Below, one piece after another: positions 1-7,400 of a stretch of 10,226 nt of DNA. The stretch covers positions 1 through 10,226 of the forward strand of contig WQSD01000028.1 of NCBI GenBank assembly GCA_009788105.1, in the 5' to 3' direction. The notes below the pieces were generated by a model, which was not told the origin of the DNA, ran no database searches, and saw only the letters and a program-made list of their open reading frames with translations. Each line of letters begins with the position of its first letter. Within the stretch, counting starts at the first letter, position 1. A program made the translations under genes and the position numbers. Source of the DNA: Oscillospiraceae bacterium (GTDB lineage: Bacteria; Bacillota; Clostridia; Oscillospirales; CAG-272).

Positions 1-215
1 CCCACGTCAAGGTCACAACTGCTGCCGTCGTCTGTGACGAACACCTCTCCATGCTGATACGGACTCATTTTCCCTGGGTCAATATTTAGATAGGGGTCGA
101 ACTTTTGCAGGGTTACTTTCTTGCCCCGCGCCTTTAACAGCCGCCCAAGAGATGCCGCCGTAATGCCCTTCCCTAATCCGCTAACCACTCCGCCAGTTAC
201 AAAAATATACTTCAT
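1..215 (-). CDS. pyrG: CTP synthase, N-terminal part (cut by window edge)
   Basis: This gene makes CTP from UTP, ATP and glutamine, the last step of de novo pyrimidine nucleotide synthesis in the cytoplasm. Only the first 71 codons are visible. They begin MKYIFVTGGVVSGLGKGITA, which carries the P-loop-like GGVVSxLGKG segment of the synthetase domain. They continue with LGRLLKARGKKVTLQKFDPY and the family signature NIDPGKMSPYQHGEVFVTDD, ending in the CDLDVG stretch that contains the conserved Mg-binding aspartate region. The start ATG (213-215) is preceded by AAGGAG (229-234), 13 nt away, which is longer than usual but is the only good ribosome binding site. The glutaminase domain lies outside the window. 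The identification is firm because the family is highly conserved here. A promoter is visible upstream and no gene precedes it on this strand in the window. Confidence 0.96.
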   Translation of the reverse strand, partial: MKYIFVTGGVVSGLGKGITAASLGRLLKARGKKVTLQKFDPYLNIDPGKMSPYQHGEVFVTDDGSSCDLDV

Positions 216-308
216 TGCGCTTGTTTTTCTCCTTGAAAATTCTCTTATGAGTGTGTTGAATATATGATTGACCACAAACCCTTTTTTTCAACACTCCCAT
301 TATATCAT

Positions 309-337
309 ATTTTACTACATTTTGCGCGAAAGGTCAA
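309..337 (-). promoter_or_regulatory. Probable pyrG promoter
   Basis: On the minus strand TTGACC (332-337) and TAAAAT (309-314) are separated by exactly 17 nt, a good sigma-A arrangement. A second TATAAT (299-304) lies just downstream but has no matching -35. The roughly 85-nt leader contains an 8-bp inverted repeat (GTGTTGAA at 253-260, TTCAACAC at 287-294) with no U-run after it, so it is not a terminator. Confidence 0.6.
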
Positions 338-675
338 TAGGAAAAAAGAAAAAGATTTTGCGACTATCTGGTTAGCTCATGGAACAGACATTTCTGTAAA
401 TCCCCTTTCGCGAGCGGAAGGGGGCGCTGTGCGAATAGCACATCCCAGCGCGGGAGCGACTGCGACCCGGGGGCAGGGGCTGGTGTTTGCCCCTGACGGG
501 GTAGGTGTGAAACGAACAACACCCTCTCTGCATCTTAAATCGTAGGGGCGGGGCTTGCCCCCGCCCGCAATATACCACCGAACCACCCCGCCTACGCCAC
601 CCCTCCGCAGAGTGGAGTTAGGGGCAAGGACACTCCCTCCGACGGCTACGCCGCCACCTCCCTCGACAGGGAGGC

Positions 676-771
676 ATGGGTGTAACCGCACCCATAGAGA
701 CGACCGCCCTCGGTCGTCCGCTGAATGGGGTAGCCGCACCCCTGTAGGGGACGACGCCCTCGGCGTCCCGC
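676..771 (+). repeat. Two degenerate tandem units of about 49 bp
   Basis: Unit 1 (676-724) and unit 2 (725-771) have the same order of parts. Each starts with ATGGG, has a hairpin around an AGCCGC/AACCGC core (677-694 and 727-742), and then a second palindrome with a GCCCTCGG centre (693-721 and 743-771, both 29 bp). The second palindromes differ in sequence but keep their pairing, as expected if the folded structure is what is preserved. Confidence 0.65.
743..771 (+). repeat. 29-bp dispersed repeat, copy 1
   Basis: The unit begins TGTAGGGGACGACG and ends GGCGTCCCGC. An identical 29-bp copy lies in inverted orientation at 4240-4268, and a diverged one in direct orientation at 4288-4316. The unit can itself fold, with ACGCC and GGCGT pairing around CTC. 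Confidence 0.85.
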
Positions 772-852
772 CTTTGGAGATAATCGTTTGTTTTAATTTC
801 GATACACCCTCAATTACAATGAGAAGCTGAAACCTTGCATTAATTTTTGTGC

Positions 853-881
853 TTGACTTTACCACGAAAATGTGGTAAACT
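853..881 (+). promoter_or_regulatory. Promoter of the membrane-protein operon
   Basis: TTGACT (853-858) and TAAACT (876-881) are separated by 17 nt and point towards the operon starting at 985. The predicted transcript would start near 888, giving a leader of about 100 nt. The spacer is filled by a perfect palindrome, listed separately. Confidence 0.6.
858..879. promoter_or_regulatory. Palindromic operator candidate within promoter
   Basis: TTTACCAC (858-865) and GTGGTAAA (872-879) form a perfect 8+8 bp inverted repeat with a 6-bp centre. It overlaps the last base of the -35 box, the whole spacer and four bases of the -10 box. A dimeric protein bound here would block RNA polymerase, so a repressor site is the simplest reading. 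I do not recognise the half-site as that of a named regulator. Confidence 0.55.
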
Positions 882-984
882 ATGTTTGATTTAACCGACG
901 AGCAACGACGGACTGCGCAGTTTTTCACAGTCAAAATGTGTAATGTTTATTCGGCGGGGCAATAATTCAGAACAGGGGAAAGAA

Positions 985-1569
985 ATGGGATTTGGACTGA
1001 TATTCATTGGATATTCGGTGATGTTCGTTATGCCGATTAGCATATTCCCCAGCTTTATCGGGCTGTTTATGATAATGCGCGGTGTGCGACGGCTTTTGCC
1101 ATACAGCAATAAATTTGCACACGCATATAACGCTTTTTTTATTCTAAGTATTTATAGTGCCATGGTTACTTTTCTCGCCATTGGAGAGTGGCTAAACATA
1201 CCTTTTCTTACGATTGACACTGTCAGTTTGGTGAAAATCGGCGAATGGGTCGGCATGGCAATAGCACACTTTTTCCTGTTTGCCGGACTGACCCAACTTT
1301 CACGAGATGTGGGCGTAAAACGAATTGCGGAAAAACTTTCCCGCAACCTGTTTTTCACTATTTCATATATTTCTGTACAAGTAATTCTTGACCTTATTAG
1401 ACCGCCAATACCCATGCCATTGCAATCTTTGAACATATTAACATGGAGTATTATCGTAATTATGAACTCTGTTCAAATTTTCTCTTGTTATATGCGAATT
1501 TGCTACGAGGGAGATGAATATACCGACGACCCCAAACCCAAGCAAGTGCGTCGACACGAAGATGATTAA
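985..1569 (+). CDS. Multi-pass membrane protein of unknown function (operon gene 1)
   Basis: The product is a 194-residue integral membrane protein that I cannot assign to a named family. I chose the ATG at 985 because AGGGGA (974-979) lies 5 nt before it. The in-frame ATG at 943 has no ribosome binding site and would add a polar 14-residue stretch before the hydrophobic start. Hydrophobic segments lie at about residues 2-16, 20-32, 48-68, 82-104, 122-138 and 148-171, so five or six membrane passes are likely. A charged tail of about 20 residues (DDPKPKQVRRHEDD) follows, probably cytoplasmic. The N-terminal segment, with IFPSFIGLFMIMRGVRRL at residues 20-37, resembles a module in the next gene. 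That gene starts 23 bp downstream, so the two are probably co-transcribed. No catalytic motif or signal peptide is visible. Confidence 0.85.
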   Translation: MGFGLIFIGYSVMFVMPISIFPSFIGLFMIMRGVRRLLPYSNKFAHAYNAFFILSIYSAMVTFLAIGEWLNIPFLTIDTVSLVKIGEWVGMAIAHFFLFAGLTQLSRDVGVKRIAEKLSRNLFFTISYISVQVILDLIRPPIPMPLQSLNILTWSIIVIMNSVQIFSCYMRICYEGDEYTDDPKPKQVRRHEDD

Positions 1570-1592
1570 TATCTACCAAAAGGAGAAATAAC

Positions 1593-2966
1593 GTGAACAC
1601 AAAATTTATAATCATCGGTTTAATATTTTTGTTTAACCCTGTTATACAAGTTTTCGACATTTTGCCGGATATATTTGGTGCCGCATTTATTTTAGTGGGA
1701 ATTTATCGTCTTGGACGATTAGAGGAGAACGGATTAGCGGCCAGAAAGTCTTTTTCATGGCTTTTATATTTCAGCATCGCTCGCTTTATTACTACCATAA
1801 TAATTGTATATACCGCAAATCTTAGCGGTGCATGGCCGATACTTCTTGCTGCGCTATTTAGTTACTTTGAAGCCCACTTTACTTTCTTCGGATTTAAGCA
1901 TTTGCTTCGCAGTACCGAGTTAATGGGACTGGCGTCTAACAATGTGAAAGTTTACGACAATCCGAAAATCAAGCCTTTTATGCGTCTTACTGTGATTTTC
2001 CTTGCACTTCGCACTGTTTTCGCCATCATTCCCGAATTTACTGCGCTTGTGCCACCGCCAGTACCTGGACTTGGACCACAACGAAACATGGCACTTATCG
2101 CCATATCTCTTTCGATTATAAATGCTATGATTGTGTTGATTTTGGGAATTGTGTGGCTTATTCGAGGTAGAAGATTGTTCCGCAGTTTAGGTAACGATAC
2201 CAAATTTCAATCATATCTAAACAAGCGATATGATGACGAAATTACAAATATGCCGGGCGCGTCCCACTTTCATGAATTCAAAAGTATTTTGCTTCTTATA
2301 TGCGCAGGAATGGTATTTGCTATACCTCTTGTGATGGACGGACTTGATGTACTTCCCACTTTTGTATCAGCAGTATTTTTTGTGTGGGCGGGTGTGTTAC
2401 TGCGCTTCCATTACAAAAAACCAGCAAATATGATGATTGTAAGTGGTTCAGTGTTTTTTGTCGTTAGTTTGTTTGAATGGATACGAAGATTTATTTTTGT
2501 AACCAACAATTATAACCTTGCCGACCCCCTATCTTTTCGTGAGGTGATATGGGCAAGAGTGCGGGGAGATAATCCAGTCCCTGCAATAGCCGCGGAATAC
2601 GATTTTTTGCTGGGATTAGGCATATTTCGTATGGGATTATATGCAATTACCATGGGAGCAGCGGTGTGGGGCATAATGAAGATTGTGCGAAACCACACAG
2701 GGTTAAACGCAGAAGTTGACCTTGACTCTAATCGCCAACGAGGGCGAAAAGTTCGCGGAAAACTGTACTCTCTTTTGATGATTATTATGACGGCATTCGC
2801 CGGTTCGATTGTCATATCTGTGTTGACAGTGCTATTGTTCTTTCATGAACCGGCACATGGACTGTGGATGCTTGATGTTTTAGTTGCGACGACGGTGTTT
2901 TTCCTGCTCCGTGCCTTTGCCGAAAAAACCATGGACAGGATAAAGGGACGGTATCATTTGGAATAG
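1593..2966 (+). CDS. Multi-pass membrane protein with repeated DxLP module (operon gene 2)
   Basis: This is a 457-residue polytopic membrane protein of unknown function. Translation starts at GTG (1593), 7 nt after AGGAG (1581-1585). Hydrophobic segments occur at about residues 4-18, 24-40, 54-75, 80-100, 128-150, 166-190, 230-246, 254-271, 278-303, 335-363, 392-416 and 424-441, suggesting ten to twelve passes. The N-terminus has FNPVIQVFDILPDIFGAAF (residues 14-32) followed by LVGIYRLGRLE. This NP..DxLPDxxG pattern recurs in uncharacterised clostridial membrane proteins, from memory. A second, weaker copy is at residues 239-271 (GMVFAIPLVMDGLDVLP, then a hydrophobic stretch and GVLLRF), so the protein may have arisen by internal duplication. 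Charged loops at about 103-127 and 192-230, and an Arg/Lys-rich loop at 380-390, should lie in the cytoplasm. Co-occurrence with gene 1 suggests a heteromeric membrane complex; this is inference. Confidence 0.88.
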   Translation: MNTKFIIIGLIFLFNPVIQVFDILPDIFGAAFILVGIYRLGRLEENGLAARKSFSWLLYFSIARFITTIIIVYTANLSGAWPILLAALFSYFEAHFTFFGFKHLLRSTELMGLASNNVKVYDNPKIKPFMRLTVIFLALRTVFAIIPEFTALVPPPVPGLGPQRNMALIAISLSIINAMIVLILGIVWLIRGRRLFRSLGNDTKFQSYLNKRYDDEITNMPGASHFHEFKSILLLICAGMVFAIPLVMDGLDVLPTFVSAVFFVWAGVLLRFHYKKPANMMIVSGSVFFVVSLFEWIRRFIFVTNNYNLADPLSFREVIWARVRGDNPVPAIAAEYDFLLGLGIFRMGLYAITMGAAVWGIMKIVRNHTGLNAEVDLDSNRQRGRKVRGKLYSLLMIIMTAFAGSIVISVLTVLLFFHEPAHGLWMLDVLVATTVFFLLRAFAEKTMDRIKGRYHLE

Positions 2967-3009
2967 GGTGTGATGATGGTGCAGATATGGTCAGGCGAAT
3001 AGGAACGAG

Positions 3010-3037
3010 CGAACCCTCCCATTTATGGGAGGGTTCG
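3010..3037. terminator. Strong hairpin after the membrane-protein operon
   Basis: CGAACCCTCCCA (3010-3021) and TGGGAGGGTTCG (3026-3037) pair perfectly over 12 bp with a TTTA loop, 44 bp after the stop codon of gene 2. No U-run follows on either strand, so it is not a textbook intrinsic terminator. It may end or protect the transcript, or belong to the repeat cluster beside it. Confidence 0.5.
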
Positions 3038-3058
3038 TTGAAGAAAAAGGTCAAAGTC

Positions 3059-3141
3059 GTGGGCTTTCCGCCCACACCCGACCAGTTTTTTGAAAAAAAC
3101 TGGACTAAAAACTTTTTTCACAAAAGCATGAAATGCTTTTG
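3059..3141. repeat. Three further consecutive hairpins between convergent genes
   Basis: GTGGGC/GCCCAC (3059-3064, 3070-3075), CCAGTTTTTT/AAAAAACTGG (3082-3091, 3094-3103) and CAAAAGCAT/ATGCTTTTG (3121-3129, 3133-3141) are perfect inverted repeats with loops of 5, 2 and 3 nt. The last begins 21 bp downstream of the AraC gene stop on the minus strand and is followed on that strand by a T/A-rich stretch, so it may terminate that gene. Together with 3010-3037 they give four hairpins in 132 bp. Confidence 0.6.
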
Positions 3142-3161
3142 TACGAATAGCTCAAACAGGG

Positions 3162-4136
3162 CTACCCTACCACCACAGGTAGCCATATTTCCCAGGTGTC
3201 ACTTTCTCCTTGGTACTGCTCCATGTGCGGCACGGAGGTGTCCCGTTTGTAGCCGCTAATTGGCATCCATTCGGTGAGAATGCGGGTGTACGCCTCGGAC
3301 AGGTTTTGCTCGGTCATTTCGGTGTCATAAGTGAACACCGCCCACGTTGCGGCGGGGATTTTAAGTTCAGTGTCTTCTCCTATTCTCCCCATGAACATTC
3401 TAAACCTATTGCTGGGTTCAATGAAAGAGCCATTTGCATCGTACAAAGGCAGGTCCACATTTCCTTGGTCAATAAGAACCACATTCCCAACTTTTTCGGC
3501 TCGCCACCTTTCCCAGTCATCTCCGTAACCAAGTGACTTGGCATCTTTTTTCATTTCTTCTAAAATCTCCACGGAGTGGTCTGCATCCTCTTTATTAAAT
3601 TTAATTACATCCCTTGACCATTTAAGAATATGCATATTTATGGGCGGTCTATCAAAATTAACTTCAAGTGGTTTAGGTAACTGTTCAAACATAGGTGTCA
3701 CAATCCTATCTATTTTCAAACCCATCACCCCTCTTTTTTCAATACGATGTTTCATCTCGCCTACTCCTTTAATTGTAAGTTTGAAGGAGATTGGGGGATA
3801 GGTTTTCAGGGTCACGCCACTTTTCCGTACCGCCAGGGGTGCGGTTCCGTGCAACTCTTTGAACGCACGAGTGAATGTGGTGGGTGACTCGTAGCAGTAT
3901 TTCAGAGCAATGTCAATGATTTTTTCGTTGCTGTTTTGAATGTCAAAAACTGCTTGGGAAAGCCGCCTACGGCGAATGTACTCTGAAACGGACATTCCGG
4001 TCATAAACGAAAATATCCGCGAAAACTCATACACCGAGCAACCGACAATCTGCGAAAGTGTGTCGTAGCGTATGGTCTGCGTCAGATTTTCTTCGATATG
4101 CTCCACAACATTGTTCATTCCTTTTAACCAGTCCAT
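3162..4136 (-). CDS. AraC-family regulator with GyrI-like effector-binding domain
   Basis: This 324-residue protein is predicted to be a cytoplasmic transcription regulator that binds a small molecule. Residues 8-105 form an AraC-type double helix-turn-helix: the first reads LSQIVGCSVYEFSRIFSFMT and the second contains IIDIALKYCYESPTTFTRAF, followed by the typical HGTAP turn. Residues about 128-322 match the general pattern of GyrI-like (SOUL/BmrR-type) domains, including IPAATWAVFTY and the closing WEIWLPV. The start at 4136 has AAGGAG (4143-4148) 6 nt upstream; an in-frame ATG at 4117 is less likely. The gene converges on the membrane-protein operon with only hairpins between them. Regulators of this design often respond to drugs or other hydrophobic cations, but the ligand and targets cannot be read from the sequence. 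Confidence 0.9.
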   Translation of the reverse strand: MDWLKGMNNVVEHIEENLTQTIRYDTLSQIVGCSVYEFSRIFSFMTGMSVSEYIRRRRLSQAVFDIQNSNEKIIDIALKYCYESPTTFTRAFKELHGTAPLAVRKSGVTLKTYPPISFKLTIKGVGEMKHRIEKRGVMGLKIDRIVTPMFEQLPKPLEVNFDRPPINMHILKWSRDVIKFNKEDADHSVEILEEMKKDAKSLGYGDDWERWRAEKVGNVVLIDQGNVDLPLYDANGSFIEPSNRFRMFMGRIGEDTELKIPAATWAVFTYDTEMTEQNLSEAYTRILTEWMPISGYKRDTSVPHMEQYQGESDTWEIWLPVVVG

Positions 4137-4157
4137 AATAATCTCCTTTCTGCCATA

Positions 4158-4163
4158 ATTATA
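4158..4163 (-). promoter_or_regulatory. Likely -10 box of the AraC-type gene
   Basis: A perfect TATAAT on the minus strand lies 10 bp before the Shine-Dalgarno sequence of the AraC-type gene. The sequence at the expected -35 distance (AAGACT) is poor. A start near 4151 would leave a leader of about 15 nt. A regulator-dependent promoter would fit the poor -35. Confidence 0.4.
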
Positions 4164-4239
4164 TCAAATGCGGGGCGGGAAGTCTTTGCATTTGTTGCTA
4201 AGTTTGGATAAGGGTGTAGCAATAGAGCTATCCCAAAAA

Positions 4240-4268
4240 GCGGGACGCCGAGGGCGTCGTCCCCTACA
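4240..4268 (-). repeat. 29-bp dispersed repeat, copy 2 (inverted)
   Basis: This is the exact reverse complement of 743-771 over 29 bp. It forms the left arm of the palindrome at 4240-4316. Confidence 0.85.
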
Positions 4269-4316
4269 CAGGATGCAGTTGAACAAATGTAGGGGAGGTT
4301 GCCCCCGACGTCCCGC
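4240..4316. mobile_element. 77-bp MITE-like palindromic element
   Basis: Two 29-bp arms (4240-4268 and 4288-4316) are inverted relative to each other with 24 of 29 positions matching. They start GCGGGACG, end CGTCCCGC, and surround a 19-bp centre. The structure resembles a miniature inverted-repeat element or a REP-type intergenic palindrome. I see no clear target-site duplication at its edges (AAAAA on the left, AACTT on the right) and no transposase nearby, so mobility is inference. Confidence 0.5.
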
Positions 4317-4441
4317 AACTTAGGGTTATCACAGAATAAAAAATCTTCAAAAAACGCTCAATTTTGCCAGCATTTTGACAATGTTTTTTGTTTCGATACA
4401 ACAACCTTAATAACAACAAATATTGTTTATTTAGATACACA
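4317..4441. other. AT-rich spacer without recognised features
   Basis: Within the 349-bp gap between the AraC-type gene and nifJ, this part lies between the palindromic element and the nifJ terminator. It is AT-rich, has no open reading frame with a ribosome binding site and no RNA gene that I recognise. Confidence 0.5.
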
Positions 4442-4475
4442 AAAAACGGCTATTGTTCATCCAATAGCCGTTTTT
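4442..4475 (-). terminator. Intrinsic terminator of nifJ
   Basis: The arms AAAAACGGCTATTG (4442-4455) and CAATAGCCGTTTTT (4462-4475) are perfectly complementary over 14 bp with a 6-nt loop. On the minus strand the stem ends in a run of six U residues, 10 bp after the nifJ stop codon. The flanking A and T runs make it potentially bidirectional. Confidence 0.9.
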
Positions 4476-4485
4476 GATAGCAGAT

Positions 4486-7400
4486 TTAGTACATCTTGCT
4501 CATGTTCACAAGGCGGTTGTAGCGGATTTTCGCTTCTTTCGCGGCTTGCTCGAACAGGGCGGCGGCACGCTCGGGATACTGCTGCTCAAGACGACGATAA
4601 CGTGTCTCGGAACGCAAGAACTCCACAAAGTCCGCAGTTGGAGCAGGAGAGTCAAGAACCAAACGCTCGCCCTCAGGACGGCGAGGGTCATAGCGGAAGT
4701 TGTGCCAATAGCCCGCATCAACAGCCTTTTTCATCTGGATTTGACAGTCAGCCATTCCACCAGGCAAGCCGTGCATTTCGCATGGGCTGTAACCGATAAC
4801 GATTGACGGACCGTCATAACTCTCGGCTTCCACAATGGCTTTCAGGGTTTGGTTCATGTCCGCGCCCATTGCCACTTGGGCAACGTACACATAGCCGTAG
4901 GACATTGCAATGTCAGCAAGGCTTTTCTTGGCAACACTGCGTCCGCTGGCGGCAAACTGGGCAACCTGACCCATGGCAGACGCCTTAGAGGCTTGTCCGC
5001 CTGTGTTTGAGTACACCTCGGTGTCGAACACCATCATGTTCATGTTCTCGCCGGTAGCAATTGCATGGTCAAGACCGCCAAAGCCAATATCATAAGCCCA
5101 GCCGTCACCACCAAATGCCCACACAGATTTCTTGGACAGGAATGCTTTTTCCGCAAGAATGCTCTTCTCGGTGCAAGAGGCACAGCCACTGCCACAAGAT
5201 GAAGCCTTGGCTTCAAGCATTTTCACCAGTTTAACAGTAGCTTTTTCGTTGGCGTTACCATCGCCTACTGTGTCAAGATATTCTTTAACAATCGCACCCT
5301 CTTCACCTGCAAGGTTTAGGCTTTTCACCTTTTCAATCAAGCGTTCACGAATGTTAGCTTGACCCAAGGCGATACCCAAGCCAAACTCGGCGGTGTCCTC
5401 GAATAGGGAGTTCGCCCAAGCAGGACCGCGCTTGCTTTCGTTGTTCACTGTGTACGGCGTAGCAGGAGCAGATCCACCCCAAATAGATGAACATCCGGTA
5501 GAGTTAGCAATGTACATACGCTCGCCGTACAGCTGAGTAATCAGCTTGGCGTAGGCTGTTTGTACGCACCCGGCACAAGCACCGGAGAACTCGAGAAGTG
5601 GTTGCTTGAACTGGCTACCTTTAAGGGTTTGCTCGTTAAACGGCAGCTCTTTCGCCGCAACTTTGCTTGAAACAGCGTAGTTAAACACTTCTTGTTGCTC
5701 AAGCTGGCTTTCGCGTCCCACCATTTCAAGAGCTTTTGTCTTGGTTGGGCAGACACGGGCGCACAGGTGGCAACCCATACAGTCAAGCGGGCTGATAGCA
5801 AGGGTGTATTTGTAGCTCTCGCAACCTTTGTCCTTCATTGGGAGCATTTTGGTTGCGGCAGGAGCGGCGGCGGCCTCTGCCTCGTCCATTACGATAGGGC
5901 GTATGGTGGCATGAGGGCAAACATAAGAACAGCGGTTACACTGGATACAGTTTTCGTGAATCCACACAGGCACATCAACCGCAACTCCGCGCTTTTCAAA
6001 TGCGGCAGACCCTTGTGGGAAGCTACCGTCAACATAATCCATGAATTTAGAAACAGGGAGCTTGTCGCCCTCCATTTTTGTCATAGGAAGAACGATTTCG
6101 TTGACAAACTTCTCAAGAGCAGGGCGGTCAGAGGTGATTGTATCAACAGGCTTGTCGGGAGAAAGTGCTTTCCAGCTGTTCGGCACGTTCACTTGGATAA
6201 CAGCGTCAACTCCGGCATCAATCGCCTTGTAGTTTTGCTCAACAACATCCATACCTTTCTTCTCGTAAGAATACTTGGCGGCTTTTTTCATCTCTTCAAC
6301 AGCAACGTCCGTAGGGATAACTCCTGACAGCTTGAAGAAAGCAGATTGCAGAATGGTGTTTGTACGTTTGCCAAGACCAATCTCTTTCGCTTTGTCAATG
6401 GCGTTGATGATGTAAAGTTTCACGTCATTGCGGGCAATTCTGGCTTTGAAGTAGTCAGGAAGCACTGTCTCAAGCTCTTCGGGTGTCCATTGGCAGTTCA
6501 GCAGGAACGTTCCGCCCGGCTTAATGTCGTCTACCACGTTATAGCCTTTCAGAACATAGGCAGGCACGTGGCAAGCGATAAAGTCCGCTTTGTTTACATA
6601 ATAAGGAGCTTTGATTTTTGTGTCCCCGAAACGCAAGTGGGAAATTGTCACCCCACCTGTTTTCTTAGAGTCATATTGGAAGTAGGCTTGTACGTTTTTC
6701 CCTGCTGTATCGCCGATAATGCTTGTAGCGTTTTTGTTAGCAGAAACAGTACCATCACCGCCGATACCCCAGAATTTGCAAGAAACAGTTCCCGCAGGTG
6801 TGGTGTCAGGGCTGGTGGTTTCGGGTAGTGACAGGTTAGTCACGTCGTCCACGATACCAACAGTAAAGCCTGCCTTTGGCTTGTCAGCCGCAAGGTTTGC
6901 GTAAATAGCGAACACAGAAGATGGCGGGGTGTCTTTCGAGCCAAGACCATAACGACCGCCCACAACGACTTTGTCAGTCACGCCGTTTTCAGCAAGGGCT
7001 GTCATAACGTCAAGATACAGCGGTTCGCCAAGTGAGCCAGGCTCTTTTGTGCGGTCAAGAACAGCGACTTTTTTTGCAGTAGCAGGGATTGCCTCGATTA
7101 GCTTGTCCGCGCGGAAAGGACGATACAGGCGAACCTTGATAAGTCCCACTTTTTCCCCTGCGGCGTTCATGTAGTCAACCACTTCTTCGATAACGTCACA
7201 CATCGAACCCATGCAGATAATCACACGGTCAGCGTCCGGCGCACCATAGTAGTTGAACAGCTTGTAATCTGTGCCGATTTTGGCATTGATTTTGTCCATG
7301 TATTCTTCCACGATAGCGGGCATAGCGTCGTAGTAAGTGTTGCACGCCTCGCGGTTTTGGAAGAAGATGTCCCCATTCTCCGCCGAACCGCGAAGTAGTG

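Larger units (their letters stand above)
410..771. repeat. GC-rich block of short dispersed palindromes
   Basis: This stretch is markedly GC-rich compared with the AT-rich sequence on both sides and contains no convincing gene. It is built of short hairpins: GCGCTG/CAGCGC (425-430, 447-452), AGGGGC/GCCCCT (476-481, 490-495), a GC-only hairpin beginning GTAGGGGCGGGGC (542-568), CCTCCCT/AGGGAGG (657-663, 668-674), TGGGTG/CACCCA (677-682, 689-694), GACGACCG/CGGTCGTC (699-706, 711-718), GGGGT/ACCCC around 727-742, and the 29-bp unit at 743-771. Open reading frames through it encode only low-complexity Pro/Arg-rich sequence and start without ribosome binding sites. Short GTAGGGG...CCCGC palindromes of this kind are common as intergenic repeats in Clostridia (general knowledge, not searched here). 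Confidence 0.75.

Noticed and set aside
216..308. CTP-responsive pyrG attenuator of the Bacillus type
   Set aside because: The leader has GGG near its start region, but there is no terminator hairpin with a U-run and no complementary pyrimidine-rich arm, so the known mechanism is not supported.
555..830. Plus-strand open reading frame rich in Pro, Arg and Thr through the GC-rich block
   Set aside because: It runs through palindromic repeats, has no ribosome binding site and low-complexity composition. A similar GDDALGVP peptide arises from the other repeat copy on the minus strand at 4124-4318, so it reflects repeat sequence and not a protein family.
377..934. 185-codon minus-strand open reading frame over the same block
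   Set aside because: It crosses the pyrG-side spacer, the palindromes and the operon promoter, and has Arg/Gly/Val-rich low-complexity sequence and no credible start signal.
882..965. 27-codon frame starting MFDLTDEQRR, possible leader peptide before the membrane operon
   Set aside because: The composition looks protein-like, but the ATG directly abuts the -10 box and would lie before the predicted transcript start, and there is no Shine-Dalgarno sequence.
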